37,037 bases of DNA. Origin: Planctomycetes bacterium UBA1146 (lineage in GTDB: Bacteria > Planctomycetota > UBA8108 > UBA1146). The stretch is from NCBI GenBank assembly GCA_002311345.1, contig DCAA01000033.1:12978-50014 (forward strand), written 5' to 3'. The notes beneath the pieces are model-generated. The model saw only the letters and a program-made list of their open reading frames with translations. It searched no databases and was not told the origin of the DNA. Position 1 is the stretch's first letter; each line of letters starts with the position of its first letter. Below, in pieces: positions 7,912-17,470 of this stretch. The position numbers and the translations under genes were made by a program.

Positions 7912-8258
7912 GTCGGCTTCCTCTCCAGTTTGGACCTGCTGGCGAACCGGGCCGCCCTGGCATCTGGCCCGTGGTTCCAGGATAGCATACCTTCCGCTAC
8001 GACCCCTCTGGATCGAGCGGAGTTTCGACATCCCCCACCACTGCTGGCCAGAGGAGACCCGCTGTCACTGTCCATGGGAACATCAAAAAGCCCAAGAGAT
8101 TCTATTTCTGAAGGTGAGAGACGAGAGTGCCGCCTCTCATGAGGGATATCGAACCGGAGAGCTTCTTTTCTCTGTCGCCCGAAGAGTAGGATCCGAAGAC
8201 GGAAAACGCTAGGATCACAGCGCCGCGAGGATCGTTGTTGCCAGGACGAGGAGTGAGG
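7912..8258. other. 347-nt divergent intergenic region
   Basis: Lies between the selenoprotein gene (minus) and the topoisomerase VI operon (plus) and must hold both promoters. I see the Shine-Dalgarno sequences at each edge (AGAGGAAG for the minus gene, GAGGAG at 8248-8253 for the plus gene) and a short CTCATGAG palindrome near 8137, but no convincing -35/-10 pair and no RNA gene. Confidence 0.4.
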
Positions 8259-10106
8259 TTGTCCCCCAAGAAAACTCCTGTGAAGAAGTCTTCGAAAAAG
8301 AAGCGCACCAGAAAGAAAGTCGAGGAGAGTACCGGGAAAACCGCTCGCAAGAAGCGCACCCGTTCGGTAGCACATCGACAGGCGGATCTGTTCACCGAAC
8401 CACGACGCAAGAAGAAGAGTGCTGGATCCAGGGAAGCAACTTCCAGCAAGACGCGCGCAGGGAAATCCCGAGCCCGTAAGACTTCCTCGCCCAGGGCACG
8501 CAAGAGTTCGAATAAGTCTTCCGCCAGATCTCACCCAGTTGATGGTGCCGCAGAGAAGATGGCAGATAAGCAAAAGGATATCTCCGTCAGCGAGTTCTTC
8601 GCCAAGAACCGTCACCTGCTCGGCTTTGACAGCCCTGCCAGAGCACTTCTCACCACGGTTCGTGAAGCGATCGACAACTCCCTGGACGCCTGCGAGGAAG
8701 CCTCGATTCTTCCTGATCTGTTTCTCGAGGTCAAAGCCACTGCTGTAGACCAGCACCTGATCACTCTGCGTGATAACGGTCCCGGAATCGTGCGTGACCA
8801 ATTACCGCGAGTCTTTGCCCGACTTCTGTACGGGTCCAAATTCCATGCGAGAAAGCAGACACGTGGTCAACAAGGTATAGGGATCAGCGCCGCCGGCATG
8901 TACGGGACTCTCACCACCGGAAAACCGATGAGAGTCGTGAGCCGAACATCTCGGCGCAAACCCGCTGTCGAACTGATCCTCACCATGGATGTGGCGAAGA
9001 ACCAACCTGTTGTGCGTAAAGAGAGTGAAATCGACGTCGACTGGGCTCACGGTACCGAGGTGCAGATCGAATTGGAGGGGACCTACAAGAAGGGAAAGCA
9101 CTCGATAGATTCCTTCCTGGAACAGGTTTCTCTGGCGAACCCACATCTCCAGATCGAATACCACAGTCCGGTCGACAATGACCTGATCATTTACGAGCGC
9201 GTGACCAGGGAACTACCAGAGCCTCCACTGGAGATCCTGCCGCATCCTCACGGGGTCGAACTGGGTCTGTTGATGCAGATGCTCAAGGACACGACCTCAC
9301 GTACCGTCAGTGGCTTCATGTGCCAGGAATTCTGTCGTGTAACCCAGAACGTGGTGAGGAAAATCAGCGATGAAACGGAAGCGCTTGGTCGAAGAATCGA
9401 TACCGAACGTCATCCTCGGCGGATTTCTGCAAAAGATGTCAAGATCCTGCACAAGGCGATCGCTCAGACCCGGATCATGGCTCCTCCCACCAACTGCCTC
9501 TCTCCCATAGGTGAAGACCTGATGGCCAAAACACTGCGCAGAAACTTCGATCCAGAACTGGTCATCACCGTTACTCGACAACCCAGTGTCTACCGTGGTA
9601 ATCCCTTCCAGATCGAGGCGGGAATCGCCTGGGGCGGAGATATTCCAGCGGACGAACTCGCCTCCATCTACCGATTCGCCAACCGAGTGCCACTGCAATA
9701 CGAGCAAGGAGGCTGCGCCATCACGAACGCCATCGTCGGTACCCCCTGGCGCAACTACGAGGTGCAGCAAGCCCGAGGAGCTCTCCCGAGCGGGCCGTTG
9801 GCAATTCTCGTACACATCGCAAGCGTCTGGGTTCCGTTCACCTCGGAGAGCAAGAAAGCAGTGGCTCATTACGAGGAAATTCTCAAGGAGATGCGCCTGG
9901 CCATCATGGAAGCGGGCAGAAAACTCGCCACTCACCTGCGTAGAAAGCGCAGGATTGCCGATGCCGAGCGCAAGAAGGATTACATCAAGATATACATTCC
10001 CCAGATCGGACTGGCGCTGCAAGACATTCTCGATCTCAGCGACCGTCAGAGAATCACCACCGAGAACAAGCTTGCCGATGTACTCGAACGTAGCAGAAAG
10101 ATGTGA
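8259..10106 (+). CDS. top6B: DNA topoisomerase VI subunit B with basic N-terminal tail
   Basis: The ATPase subunit of a type IIB topoisomerase, 615 residues from TTG 8259, which has GAGGAG five nt upstream (in-frame TTG 8235 and GTG 8253 are alternatives with poorer sites). The GHKL ATPase motifs are clear: REAIDNSLDA (N box, about 135-144), DNGPGI (about 172-177) and GQQGIGISAAGMYG (about 203-216). A helix-two-turn-helix/transducer region follows, with CLSPIGEDL in the switch-lysine region. The first ~90 residues are a Lys/Arg/Ser-rich tail (KKTPVKKSSKKKRTRKK and similar) reminiscent of histone H1 C-termini; archaeal subunits are around 530 residues and lack it. Subunit A follows 11 nt later, so together they should form a working A2B2 enzyme that relaxes and decatenates DNA. 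Confidence 0.94.
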   Translation: MSPKKTPVKKSSKKKRTRKKVEESTGKTARKKRTRSVAHRQADLFTEPRRKKKSAGSREATSSKTRAGKSRARKTSSPRARKSSNKSSARSHPVDGAAEKMADKQKDISVSEFFAKNRHLLGFDSPARALLTTVREAIDNSLDACEEASILPDLFLEVKATAVDQHLITLRDNGPGIVRDQLPRVFARLLYGSKFHARKQTRGQQGIGISAAGMYGTLTTGKPMRVVSRTSRRKPAVELILTMDVAKNQPVVRKESEIDVDWAHGTEVQIELEGTYKKGKHSIDSFLEQVSLANPHLQIEYHSPVDNDLIIYERVTRELPEPPLEILPHPHGVELGLLMQMLKDTTSRTVSGFMCQEFCRVTQNVVRKISDETEALGRRIDTERHPRRISAKDVKILHKAIAQTRIMAPPTNCLSPIGEDLMAKTLRRNFDPELVITVTRQPSVYRGNPFQIEAGIAWGGDIPADELASIYRFANRVPLQYEQGGCAITNAIVGTPWRNYEVQQARGALPSGPLAILVHIASVWVPFTSESKKAVAHYEEILKEMRLAIMEAGRKLATHLRRKRRIADAERKKDYIKIYIPQIGLALQDILDLSDRQRITTENKLADVLERSRKM

Positions 10107-10117
10107 GGTCATAGTTG

Positions 10118-11269
10118 ATGGCAAATAAGGTGACCAAATCCTACATCGATCAAGTGAAGCGGGAGAACACCAGGAAGGACAAGAAAACCGTCCAGAGCAT
10201 CGAGTCCGCTGCAGATGACATCTACAAGAAGATCGGTCGTCGGGGAAAACCGATGATGCGATTCCCCGTGCGTAGCCTCTCCAACGTTTCATACGACAAA
10301 CGAAAGGGCTACCTGGAAATCGGAAAAGCACGTAAGGAACGAACCTTGACCGTGAACACGGTCAAGGGTTTTGCCCAGACACTGCGCATGATGGGACTCT
10401 CCAGGGAGTTGGTTCTCTCCAACGACTTTGCTACCAAGCGAGATGTTTATTACCAGTCAAAAAACTGGGCCGAGGCCAAGTTCGATGAACAATCCGAATC
10501 AGACACCGTGATGGACGATATCGAGGCGCTCTTCTCCGTCGACGACATCAGTCGCGAACAATTACGATTTGTTCCCGACGAACACGGGGGAGCCGTTGCA
10601 GGAGACCTTGTCGTACTGGATCCCGATCTAGAAAGCGGGGTCGTCGAAAGGATCGATTGCACCAAGTTCGGCAGCGGCGCTTACTCCATTCCGTCATCTG
10701 TCGAGCATCTGAGTTTCGAAACGAAGGCGAAATTCGTGCTCGCCATCGAAACCGGAGGTGTCTTCCAGAGACTCCAGAGCCACAAGTTCTGGAAGAGTTC
10801 CAACTGCATCCTGGTCAGTTTGGCAGGCGTTCCTACCCGTTCCACACGCCGTTTCATCCGCAAACTCAGTGAACAGGCAAAGATCCCCGTCTATGCCTTC
10901 GTCGATTGCGACCCCTATGGAATCTCCAACATCTACAGAACATTGAAGGTGGGCTCAGGAAATGCTGCGCACATCAATCGCTTCTTCTGCGTCCCGAATG
11001 CCTCATACCTGGGAGTAACTCCACAGGACATCATCGATTACGATTTGCCCACCCATCCCCTCAAGGATGTGGATATAAAAAGAGCCAAGGACGCTCTTAA
11101 AAACGATCCTTTCTTTCAGAGCAAGAAAGAGTGGCAAGCCGCTCTCGAGCAATTGCTCGAGATGGGAGTCCGAGCCGAACAGCAGTCTCTCGCCATGTGG
11201 GGATTGAACTACGTCATCGAGGAGTATCTTCCGGCGAAACTCAAGAACCCGAAAAAGTTTCTTCCATGA
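10118..11269 (+). CDS. top6A: DNA topoisomerase VI subunit A (Spo11-like cleavage subunit)
   Basis: A 383-residue DNA-cleaving subunit. The winged-helix (CAP-like) domain carries KRDVYYQSKNW with the catalytic tyrosine at about residue 112. The Toprim domain has its acidic residues in AIETGGVF (Glu201) and VDCDPYG (Asp253, Asp255), which hold the Mg ions. Length is normal for the family (about 370-390). The ATG at 10118 is preceded by GAGG overlapping the subunit B stop codon, so the two genes are one operon. All catalytic residues are intact, so the enzyme should be active. Archaeal and plant counterparts are common; bacterial ones are sporadic, which points to ancient or horizontal acquisition. 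Confidence 0.95.
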   Translation: MANKVTKSYIDQVKRENTRKDKKTVQSIESAADDIYKKIGRRGKPMMRFPVRSLSNVSYDKRKGYLEIGKARKERTLTVNTVKGFAQTLRMMGLSRELVLSNDFATKRDVYYQSKNWAEAKFDEQSESDTVMDDIEALFSVDDISREQLRFVPDEHGGAVAGDLVVLDPDLESGVVERIDCTKFGSGAYSIPSSVEHLSFETKAKFVLAIETGGVFQRLQSHKFWKSSNCILVSLAGVPTRSTRRFIRKLSEQAKIPVYAFVDCDPYGISNIYRTLKVGSGNAAHINRFFCVPNASYLGVTPQDIIDYDLPTHPLKDVDIKRAKDALKNDPFFQSKKEWQAALEQLLEMGVRAEQQSLAMWGLNYVIEEYLPAKLKNPKKFLP

Positions 11270-11318
11270 CGAGTCGCCGCAGGACCACTGACTTGTTCAA
11301 CAGAAGAAGAGTGTAAAG

Positions 11319-11522
11319 ATGTTCAAGCGAATCACGATTATCCCGTTTCTGATGGTCGCATTCCCATCCACCAGTCTCTACCTCGAATCGACCCCGGAAC
11401 ATCCATACGCATTGGCAGAGACGGCCACTTCCGAGACGATGAAGAAGGAAATCGAACGTTTCGGACCGTCGGGGGACCTCTCCCGCACTGCAGGCACTGG
11501 CGTTTTTCCTGACAAGCGCTGA
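11319..11522 (+). CDS. possible small secreted peptide (67 aa)
   Basis: An ATG ORF in the 474-nt gap between the topoisomerase VI operon and the cytochrome gene. It has a basic then hydrophobic N-terminus (MFKRITIIPFLMVAFPSTSL), consistent with a signal sequence, followed by a polar tail. A purine-rich GAAGAAGAG lies upstream. I recognise no family. Nothing else in 11270-11743 can be called, and this ORF may be chance. Confidence 0.28.
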   Translation: MFKRITIIPFLMVAFPSTSLYLESTPEHPYALAETATSETMKKEIERFGPSGDLSRTAGTGVFPDKR

Positions 11523-11743
11523 GGTAGCGGCGAAGCTCGGCTGCAACAGTAATAACCAGGCTGCTGTGCGTCGACATGCGCCAATGGCTGACGTCTTCGA
11601 ACCTGTGCCAAGAATTCCGTGAAATAGCACCACCACTGCCAGGGCTTCACATCACCGGAATATCGCGTGATATAGTGGAGTCGAGTAGTCATGCTGTCTG
11701 TGGGGAACGCTTCTGGATACTGCAGGAACTGGAGAAGAACGCA

Positions 11744-14557
11744 TTGAACGAGACTGAACCCAGTACTCCTGATGATTCACAACAGAATCTGAAACCAGCG
11801 GCTGAACGTCCGGAGCCAGTAGGCCCTGCACTCAAGCCGTGGCTCGTGCTGGTGCTGGGTTTGTTCGCGATCCTATCTGTCAACTCCCTCTACCTCGTGA
11901 CCGTCACCGTGGCCGAGGAGTGGACCGGTCGTCTCCTTCAGGATTCCTTTTACCAGTGGATGTTCCTGGGACATCTGGCACTGGGGTTGGTCTTCATCGT
12001 GCCTCTGGTGCTGTTCGGGCTGTGGCACATGAGGCGCGCCTGGACTCATCCGAACCGCCGTGCCGTCAAAGCAGGACTGGCTCTCTTCTCGGTAAGTTTG
12101 TTACTGCTCGTTTCCGGTCTGCTTTTGATGCGCCTCGAGGGAATCGTCGAGGTTCGATCAGAGTTATGGAGATCGATCTTCTACTTCGCCCACGTCGCGA
12201 CCCCGCTGCTGGCAGGTTGGTTGTTTGTGCTGCATCGGCTGGCTGGACCCCAGATCCACTGGTCTGCCGGAATCATGTGGAGCGTATTGGCACTTCTCTT
12301 CACCGGAGGAATGCTCCTCTGGCACCAGAACTCGGGACAGGAAGGGGCTTCCCCCTCTCAGGGTGATAAATATTTCGAACCCTCCCTTGCCCGCACTGTC
12401 GATGGAAAGTTCATACCCGATGATCGGCTGATGCGAGAAGACACCTGCCTCGAATGTCACCCCTCTGCCCATGCGTTGTGGAGCCAATCAGCACATCGCT
12501 TCAGTTCCTTCAACAATCCCGCTTACCTTGCCAGCGTACGCAACACGCGCAAGGTACTGCTGGACAGGGATGGCAATGTTCATGCATCCCGTTTTTGTGC
12601 CGGATGTCACGATCCGGTGCCCTTCTTCAGCGGCGCCTTCGACAATCCGACTTACGACGATGTCAACGATCCAACATCGCAGGCAGGCATCACCTGTACC
12701 GTGTGCCATGCCATAGAATCGATCCCGGGCCCACGGGGAAACTCAGAATTCCTGATCGGACAACCGGATCTATATCCCTTCGCATTGAGTGACTCCCCGT
12801 TGCTTACCTTCATCAACAGGCAACTGATCAAGGCGAAACCCGCGTTTCACAAGCGCACTTATCTGAAGCCGCTCCATCAATCCGCAGAGTTTTGTAGTAC
12901 CTGCCACAAGGTCCACATCCCTGAAGCGTTGAATCACTACCGGTTTTTACGTGGACAGAATCACTTTGATTCGTGGCTATTGAGTGGTGTCAGCGGACAC
13001 GGGGTTGCCTCCTTCTATTACCCACCGAAGGCACAGACCAACTGCAATGGCTGCCACATGCCACTGGTCCCAAGCAATGACTTCGGAGCCAGAGATTTCG
13101 ATGGCACCGGGGTACTTAGCATCCACGATCATCTGTTCCCGGGAGCCAATACCGCCATGCGTTCGATGGTCGACACTTCCCAGGACTCCCTGGAAATCCA
13201 CAGGAAATTTCTCGAGGGGTCATTGCGTGTCGATATCTTCGGAATCCGTAGGGGAGAGGATGTCGACGCCACCCTCGAAGGGCCCATCGGTCCCGATGTT
13301 CCCACTCTGCAACCGGGAGAAACAGTGCTCATCGAGACGGTGCTACGAACGATGGGGATGGGACATCATTTCACTCAAGGAACCGTCGATTCGAACCAGG
13401 TCTGGGTCGAGGTCGTTGTCTCCTTGAATGGCGAGACGATCGGTCACAGTGGCAGTCAGGACCAAATTGGTGTCGTGGATCCCTGGTCGCACTTCGTCAA
13501 CGCCCTCGTCCTGAGCAAGGCTGGAAACAGGATCGACCAGAGAAACGTCGAGGACATCTTCGTCGCGCTCTACAATCACCAAATCCCTCCCGGTGCAGCA
13601 GACACTCTGCACTATCGGCTACAGGTTCCTGACAACGCCAAGGGTGAAATCACGGTCAAGATTCGGACACTCTACAGGAAATTCGATACCCATTTCCTGC
13701 ACGTCTTTCGCCCTCCACCGCCCGGAGATCCCGGAATTAACGACCTTCCCATCGTGACCCTGGGAGAAGACACCGTCACCTTCCCCATCGGAAACGGAGC
13801 AGGTGAAGTTGCCGAGGATCAACATCCCCTGTGGATGCGCTGGAATGACTATGGGATCGGTTTACTGCGAAAGGGTGGAATGGGTGCAGTACGAGGCGAA
13901 CTTGTCTCTGCCATCTCTGCGTTCAATGAGGTAACTCGACTCGGACGTGCCGATGGCGATATCAATCGCGCTCGTGCATTGATGCGATCTGGTCGGATCG
14001 ACGAGGCGGCAACGGCACTGTCGGAGGCAGCGAAACATGACCCACCCCCCTTACCCTGGACCCTCGACTGGTTCAGTGCTCGAGTGAATCGTGAGAACGG
14101 GCACTACGAGGAGGCGCTCGTGTCGCTGAACAATCTGGTTGAAACCCTCTACCAGCAGGCCAGGGATCGTGGATTCGATTTCTCCAGGGATTATCGGTTA
14201 CTCAACGAACTGGGAACCGTACACCTGGCGCTGGCCAGACGCCTCGATGGAGTGCAGCAACTGCCAGGCCTCAGGGAGGCAAACTCCTGGTTCGAGAAGA
14301 CTCTCATCGAGGATCCGGAGAATGTGACCGCCCACTGGAACCTGGCGCAGATCCAGGATCTGCTCGGAAATTCCGATCGCGCTGCCCAACATCGTCAATT
14401 CCACGGCACCTACAAACCCGATGACTCGGCAAGAGATGCAGCCATCTCCGCCCATAGATCCAACAACCCACCGGCGAATCACGCTGCTTCTGATATCGTC
14501 ATCTACGATCTGCACCGGAAATCATCCGGCAATACTGACCCCTCAGGGGGCAAATGA
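11744..14557 (+). CDS. membrane-anchored pentahaem c-type cytochrome with C-terminal TPR region
   Basis: A 937-residue protein from TTG 11744, which has GGAG eleven nt upstream; an ATG at 11576 in the same frame has no ribosome site. Four hydrophobic helices lie in the first ~190 residues (KPWLVLVLGLFAILSVNSLY and others, one with a conserved His pattern like cytochrome b-type anchors). Then come five CxxCH haem-attachment sites at about residues 235, 285, 318, 384 and 434. A beta-rich region follows (about 470-690), then a helical region with TPR-like repeats (about 730-890). It should receive electrons at the membrane and pass them on in the periplasm; the partner is unknown. Its TGA overlaps the ATG of the FG-GAP gene by 4 nt, so the two are made together and probably act as a complex. 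Confidence 0.85.
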   Translation: MNETEPSTPDDSQQNLKPAAERPEPVGPALKPWLVLVLGLFAILSVNSLYLVTVTVAEEWTGRLLQDSFYQWMFLGHLALGLVFIVPLVLFGLWHMRRAWTHPNRRAVKAGLALFSVSLLLLVSGLLLMRLEGIVEVRSELWRSIFYFAHVATPLLAGWLFVLHRLAGPQIHWSAGIMWSVLALLFTGGMLLWHQNSGQEGASPSQGDKYFEPSLARTVDGKFIPDDRLMREDTCLECHPSAHALWSQSAHRFSSFNNPAYLASVRNTRKVLLDRDGNVHASRFCAGCHDPVPFFSGAFDNPTYDDVNDPTSQAGITCTVCHAIESIPGPRGNSEFLIGQPDLYPFALSDSPLLTFINRQLIKAKPAFHKRTYLKPLHQSAEFCSTCHKVHIPEALNHYRFLRGQNHFDSWLLSGVSGHGVASFYYPPKAQTNCNGCHMPLVPSNDFGARDFDGTGVLSIHDHLFPGANTAMRSMVDTSQDSLEIHRKFLEGSLRVDIFGIRRGEDVDATLEGPIGPDVPTLQPGETVLIETVLRTMGMGHHFTQGTVDSNQVWVEVVVSLNGETIGHSGSQDQIGVVDPWSHFVNALVLSKAGNRIDQRNVEDIFVALYNHQIPPGAADTLHYRLQVPDNAKGEITVKIRTLYRKFDTHFLHVFRPPPPGDPGINDLPIVTLGEDTVTFPIGNGAGEVAEDQHPLWMRWNDYGIGLLRKGGMGAVRGELVSAISAFNEVTRLGRADGDINRARALMRSGRIDEAATALSEAAKHDPPPLPWTLDWFSARVNRENGHYEEALVSLNNLVETLYQQARDRGFDFSRDYRLLNELGTVHLALARRLDGVQQLPGLREANSWFEKTLIEDPENVTAHWNLAQIQDLLGNSDRAAQHRQFHGTYKPDDSARDAAISAHRSNNPPANHAASDIVIYDLHRKSSGNTDPSGGK

Positions 14558-16386
14558 TCTCTCCTCACGATAAAGAAGATGACATCCCTGAAGAGCCCGC
14601 CGACGAACAAGACGACGAGATCATCGCCACGGCGTTCCGCGGCAGTCTCAAGGTGTTCATGCTCGTCGCCCTGCTCGCCCTGGGTATCTGGTGGTTGAAT
14701 CTTCCTGACAACGTGACGGAAGTGATCGAGGATGGCGACCAGGTTCCTGTTCAGGTCAGAGAAGTGGATGAAGCCACTCCCGTTCTCCCCTTCACGGATA
14801 TCTCCGTCGCCGCCGGAATTGACTTCACCCATGACAGCGGGGGTCGAGGAGAGAAACTGCTACCCGAGACGATGGGCAGCGGCGCGGTTTTCGCCGACCT
14901 CGATGGAGATTCGGATCCGGATCTGCTGCTTGCCAGCGGACGACCCTGGCCCTGGACGGATGAGAGCCCCACATCTTCCACGGTCCGGATGTGGATCAAC
15001 AAGGGCCACTACTCGGGTACCTTCATCGAAGTTACCGAGCAATGGAACCTCCACCTTGATGCCTACTGTACCGGTATGGCGGTCGGAGATGTCGATGGTG
15101 ACGGGGACCTGGACCTGTTCGTTGCTGCCGTTGGGGAAGATATGCTGCTGATCAACGAAGGCTCTCGATCATTTCGCCTCCAGGACTCCAGTTCGGGAGT
15201 TTCCGGCCACAAAAATTCCTGGTCGACAAGCGCCGCTTTCTTTGACGCCGATGGCGACGGCGACCTCGACCTGTTCATCTGTGAATACGTTCGCTGGTCG
15301 CGTCAAAAAGACATCGATGTCGATTACAGACTCACTGGTCTGGGGCGAGCATACGGCCCACCTACCAATTTCGAAGGAACCCAGTGCCGTCTATTGCTCA
15401 ACGATGGCAGTGGACACTTCGAGGATGTGTCCCGGCAAGCTGGAATCCATGTCATGTCCGGCCAGAGTCCTGTCGCCAAGGCCCTCGCAGTGATCCCGGT
15501 AGACATCAATGGCGATGGCGCTGTCGATGTCATGGTCGCAAATGACACCACCAGGAATTTTCTATTCATCAACCGAGGTGATGGAACTTTCGAGGAGGCC
15601 GGAGTCGAGGCAGGACTGGCCTACGATGCCAATGGCTCGGCAACCGGAGCGATGGGACTCGATATCTCTGACTACAGGAATGACGGAAGTGTCGGTGTTG
15701 CCGTCGCCAACTTCTCCGCCGAAATGACCGGTCTCTATCGGTCGCAGAGAAACGATATGCTGTTTCTGGAAGAATCGGTGAACGAGGGAATCGGTCCTCC
15801 CAGCCGTAAAGCACTCTCTTTTGGACTCCTGTTCATGGATGTTGATCTCGATGGACGACAAGATCTCATCCAGGCAAACGGTCATCTCGAGGAGGAGATC
15901 GCAGTAGTTCAACCAGGACAGGAATACCGCCAAAGTGCTCAACTGTTCTGGAACCGGGGCCCAGGTAACGGCTGCTTCGAGGAGATTCCGACCGCCAATA
16001 CAGGGGATCTTGGCATCCCGGCGGTAGGCAGAGGATTGGCCTATGCCGACATCGATGGAGATGGGGATCTCGACCTGATCCTGACCCAGGCCGGCGACCG
16101 TGCACGACTGCTCAGAAACGATCAGGAAACTCACCATCACTGGCTGAGGATCGACCCGGGGAGGCTTCCGCCGGGTGGCTGGATCGAACTTCACCAGGGG
16201 GATCGTGTTCAGCGACGGTTGATCGGGCAGACTCGATCCTATCTCTCCCAGTGCGAGAACATCATCACCTTTGGTCTCGGTGAGGATCTGACCCCACCGG
16301 TCATACGGTTCATGGCGCCAGGGAAGAACGACTGGCAAGAATCCAGGCCCGATTCAATCGACACGATCTATTCTCTCGAGTGGTGA
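14554..16386 (+). CDS. CRTAC1/FG-GAP (VCBS) repeat protein, membrane-anchored
   Basis: A 610-residue protein with a short acidic cytoplasmic head, one membrane helix (about 30-48, MLVALLALGIWWL) and an extracytoplasmic beta-propeller built from repeats with Ca-binding DxDxDGxxD loops: DLDGDSDPD, DVDGDGDLD, DADGDGDLD, DINGDGAVD, DVDLDGRQD and DIDGDGDLD. The last ~80 residues resemble a degenerate ASPIC/UnbV domain (WLRIDPG, FGLGED), as in CRTAC1-family proteins. Such proteins are often paired with TPR or cytochrome proteins in Planctomycetota and Acidobacteriota; the ATGA overlap with the cytochrome gene repeats that pairing. A scaffold or adhesion role on the periplasmic side is inferred. Confidence 0.86.
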   Translation: MISPHDKEDDIPEEPADEQDDEIIATAFRGSLKVFMLVALLALGIWWLNLPDNVTEVIEDGDQVPVQVREVDEATPVLPFTDISVAAGIDFTHDSGGRGEKLLPETMGSGAVFADLDGDSDPDLLLASGRPWPWTDESPTSSTVRMWINKGHYSGTFIEVTEQWNLHLDAYCTGMAVGDVDGDGDLDLFVAAVGEDMLLINEGSRSFRLQDSSSGVSGHKNSWSTSAAFFDADGDGDLDLFICEYVRWSRQKDIDVDYRLTGLGRAYGPPTNFEGTQCRLLLNDGSGHFEDVSRQAGIHVMSGQSPVAKALAVIPVDINGDGAVDVMVANDTTRNFLFINRGDGTFEEAGVEAGLAYDANGSATGAMGLDISDYRNDGSVGVAVANFSAEMTGLYRSQRNDMLFLEESVNEGIGPPSRKALSFGLLFMDVDLDGRQDLIQANGHLEEEIAVVQPGQEYRQSAQLFWNRGPGNGCFEEIPTANTGDLGIPAVGRGLAYADIDGDGDLDLILTQAGDRARLLRNDQETHHHWLRIDPGRLPPGGWIELHQGDRVQRRLIGQTRSYLSQCENIITFGLGEDLTPPVIRFMAPGKNDWQESRPDSIDTIYSLEW

Positions 16387-16608
16387 ACTGCCGAGCGGTA
16401 TCACCCGGTTCTTATTCTCCGGCCCGATTCCACAGCGCCCCCGGAGCTGGGATTGTTGCTAAAATCCTGTCAATCCGAACTGATGGATCTACTGCCGCGA
16501 GAAACTCAAATCAACGTGCTCCTTAGTGGTATAGATAGAAGGGTAGGAGTTTACCCGAATAGATTGATTCCAAGGCCTGCCAGAGCCCGGCCACACGCGG
16601 AGATTCAC

Positions 16609-17427
16609 ATGTCGAAGTACACCTGGATTGTCATCTGCTACGTCTTCCTCGCCCCCGGAATCGTATCGGGTCAAACTGCATCTCTGGCCATCATCGGAAC
16701 TGAAGGTTTCGCAGACACCACCGTGACCACCATGATCCAACTCACTTCCGACCAGGAGATTCATGGATTCAGTTATGGGGTGAGTCATGATGCGGCAATC
16801 CTCTCGATCACCGATCCAAACAGCATCACACTGGGATCGGTGCTAGCAGATCTGAATAATGCTACCGGACCCGACTTCTTCAATGTGAACCTCGCCCCCG
16901 CCAATGGAAGTGGATACACGATCGCCTGTGTCACCGACCTGTTTGCACCTTTCGAACAGATCCCCCCCTCGACCGATCTGTTGTTGTTGGAAGTGGCTTA
17001 CCTGATCGATGCCACAGCTCCGGTGGGCACCGCGACACCGTTGGACTTTACTGATGCGCTCGGATCTCCACCGGTACAAACGGTGATGGTGCTGCAACTT
17101 CAGGAGGTGGTTCCCACCACCACTGGTGGAAGCATCCTGGTCACCGAACCGTTGTTTCTGCGTGGCGACCTCGATCAGAGTGGAAACCTGTCCTTGATAG
17201 ATGGTGTGTTGCTGCTTTATCGGGTATCGGGACTGGAACCACCGGGGACCTGCAAGGATTCCGACGACATCAATGATGACGGATTTCTCACCATCGGAGA
17301 TGCGGTCTATCTCTTTCAGTATCTCTTCATCAACGGAGCTCCCATCCCCAGTCCCATCGGCGTCTGCGGTCCCGACCCGGATCCCGAAGATAATCTCGAT
17401 TGCGAATCCTACAGCGCCTGTGAATGA
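16609..17427 (+). CDS. secreted protein with cohesin-like and dockerin-like regions
   Basis: A 272-residue protein. ATG 16609 has GGAG six nt upstream and opens a signal peptide (MSKYTWIVICYVFLAPGIVS, cleavage near SGQ). Residues 25-180 are a beta-rich domain beginning ASLAIIGTEGFADTTVT and resembling the cohesin-like domains of secreted planctomycete proteins. Two dockerin-type repeats follow: GDLDQSGNLSLIDGVLLLY and DINDDGFLTIGDAVYLFQYL, each an EF-hand-like Ca loop plus helix. These are thought to mediate extracellular protein-protein assembly. The same frame extends 52 codons upstream without a ribosome site, so I reject the longer form. About 220 nt separate it from the FG-GAP gene, so it may have its own promoter. 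Confidence 0.75.
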   Translation: MSKYTWIVICYVFLAPGIVSGQTASLAIIGTEGFADTTVTTMIQLTSDQEIHGFSYGVSHDAAILSITDPNSITLGSVLADLNNATGPDFFNVNLAPANGSGYTIACVTDLFAPFEQIPPSTDLLLLEVAYLIDATAPVGTATPLDFTDALGSPPVQTVMVLQLQEVVPTTTGGSILVTEPLFLRGDLDQSGNLSLIDGVLLLYRVSGLEPPGTCKDSDDINDDGFLTIGDAVYLFQYLFINGAPIPSPIGVCGPDPDPEDNLDCESYSACE

Positions 17428-17470
17428 TCGTTGTCGATGATCGGCGATCTCAACTGTTCGACGTGATCCA

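Noticed and set aside
7602..8801. 399-codon open frame on the minus strand overlapping top6B and the selenoprotein
   Set aside because: Composition is Arg/Ser/Gly/Leu noise without motifs, and it is antisense to the clearly recognised topoisomerase VI gene.
9297..10331. 344-codon open frame antisense to topoisomerase VI
   Set aside because: Mirrors two genes with intact catalytic motifs; no domain or start signal.
11576..11743. Earlier ATG for the cytochrome gene
   Set aside because: No ribosome site before 11576 and the added 56 residues are unlike a signal or anchor; TTG 11744 has GGAG upstream and leads directly into the anchor.
11962..11990. Sigma-54 -24/-12 like sequence TGGCAC...TTGG
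   Set aside because: Lies inside the cytochrome coding sequence, the spacing is off by one and the GC element is incomplete.
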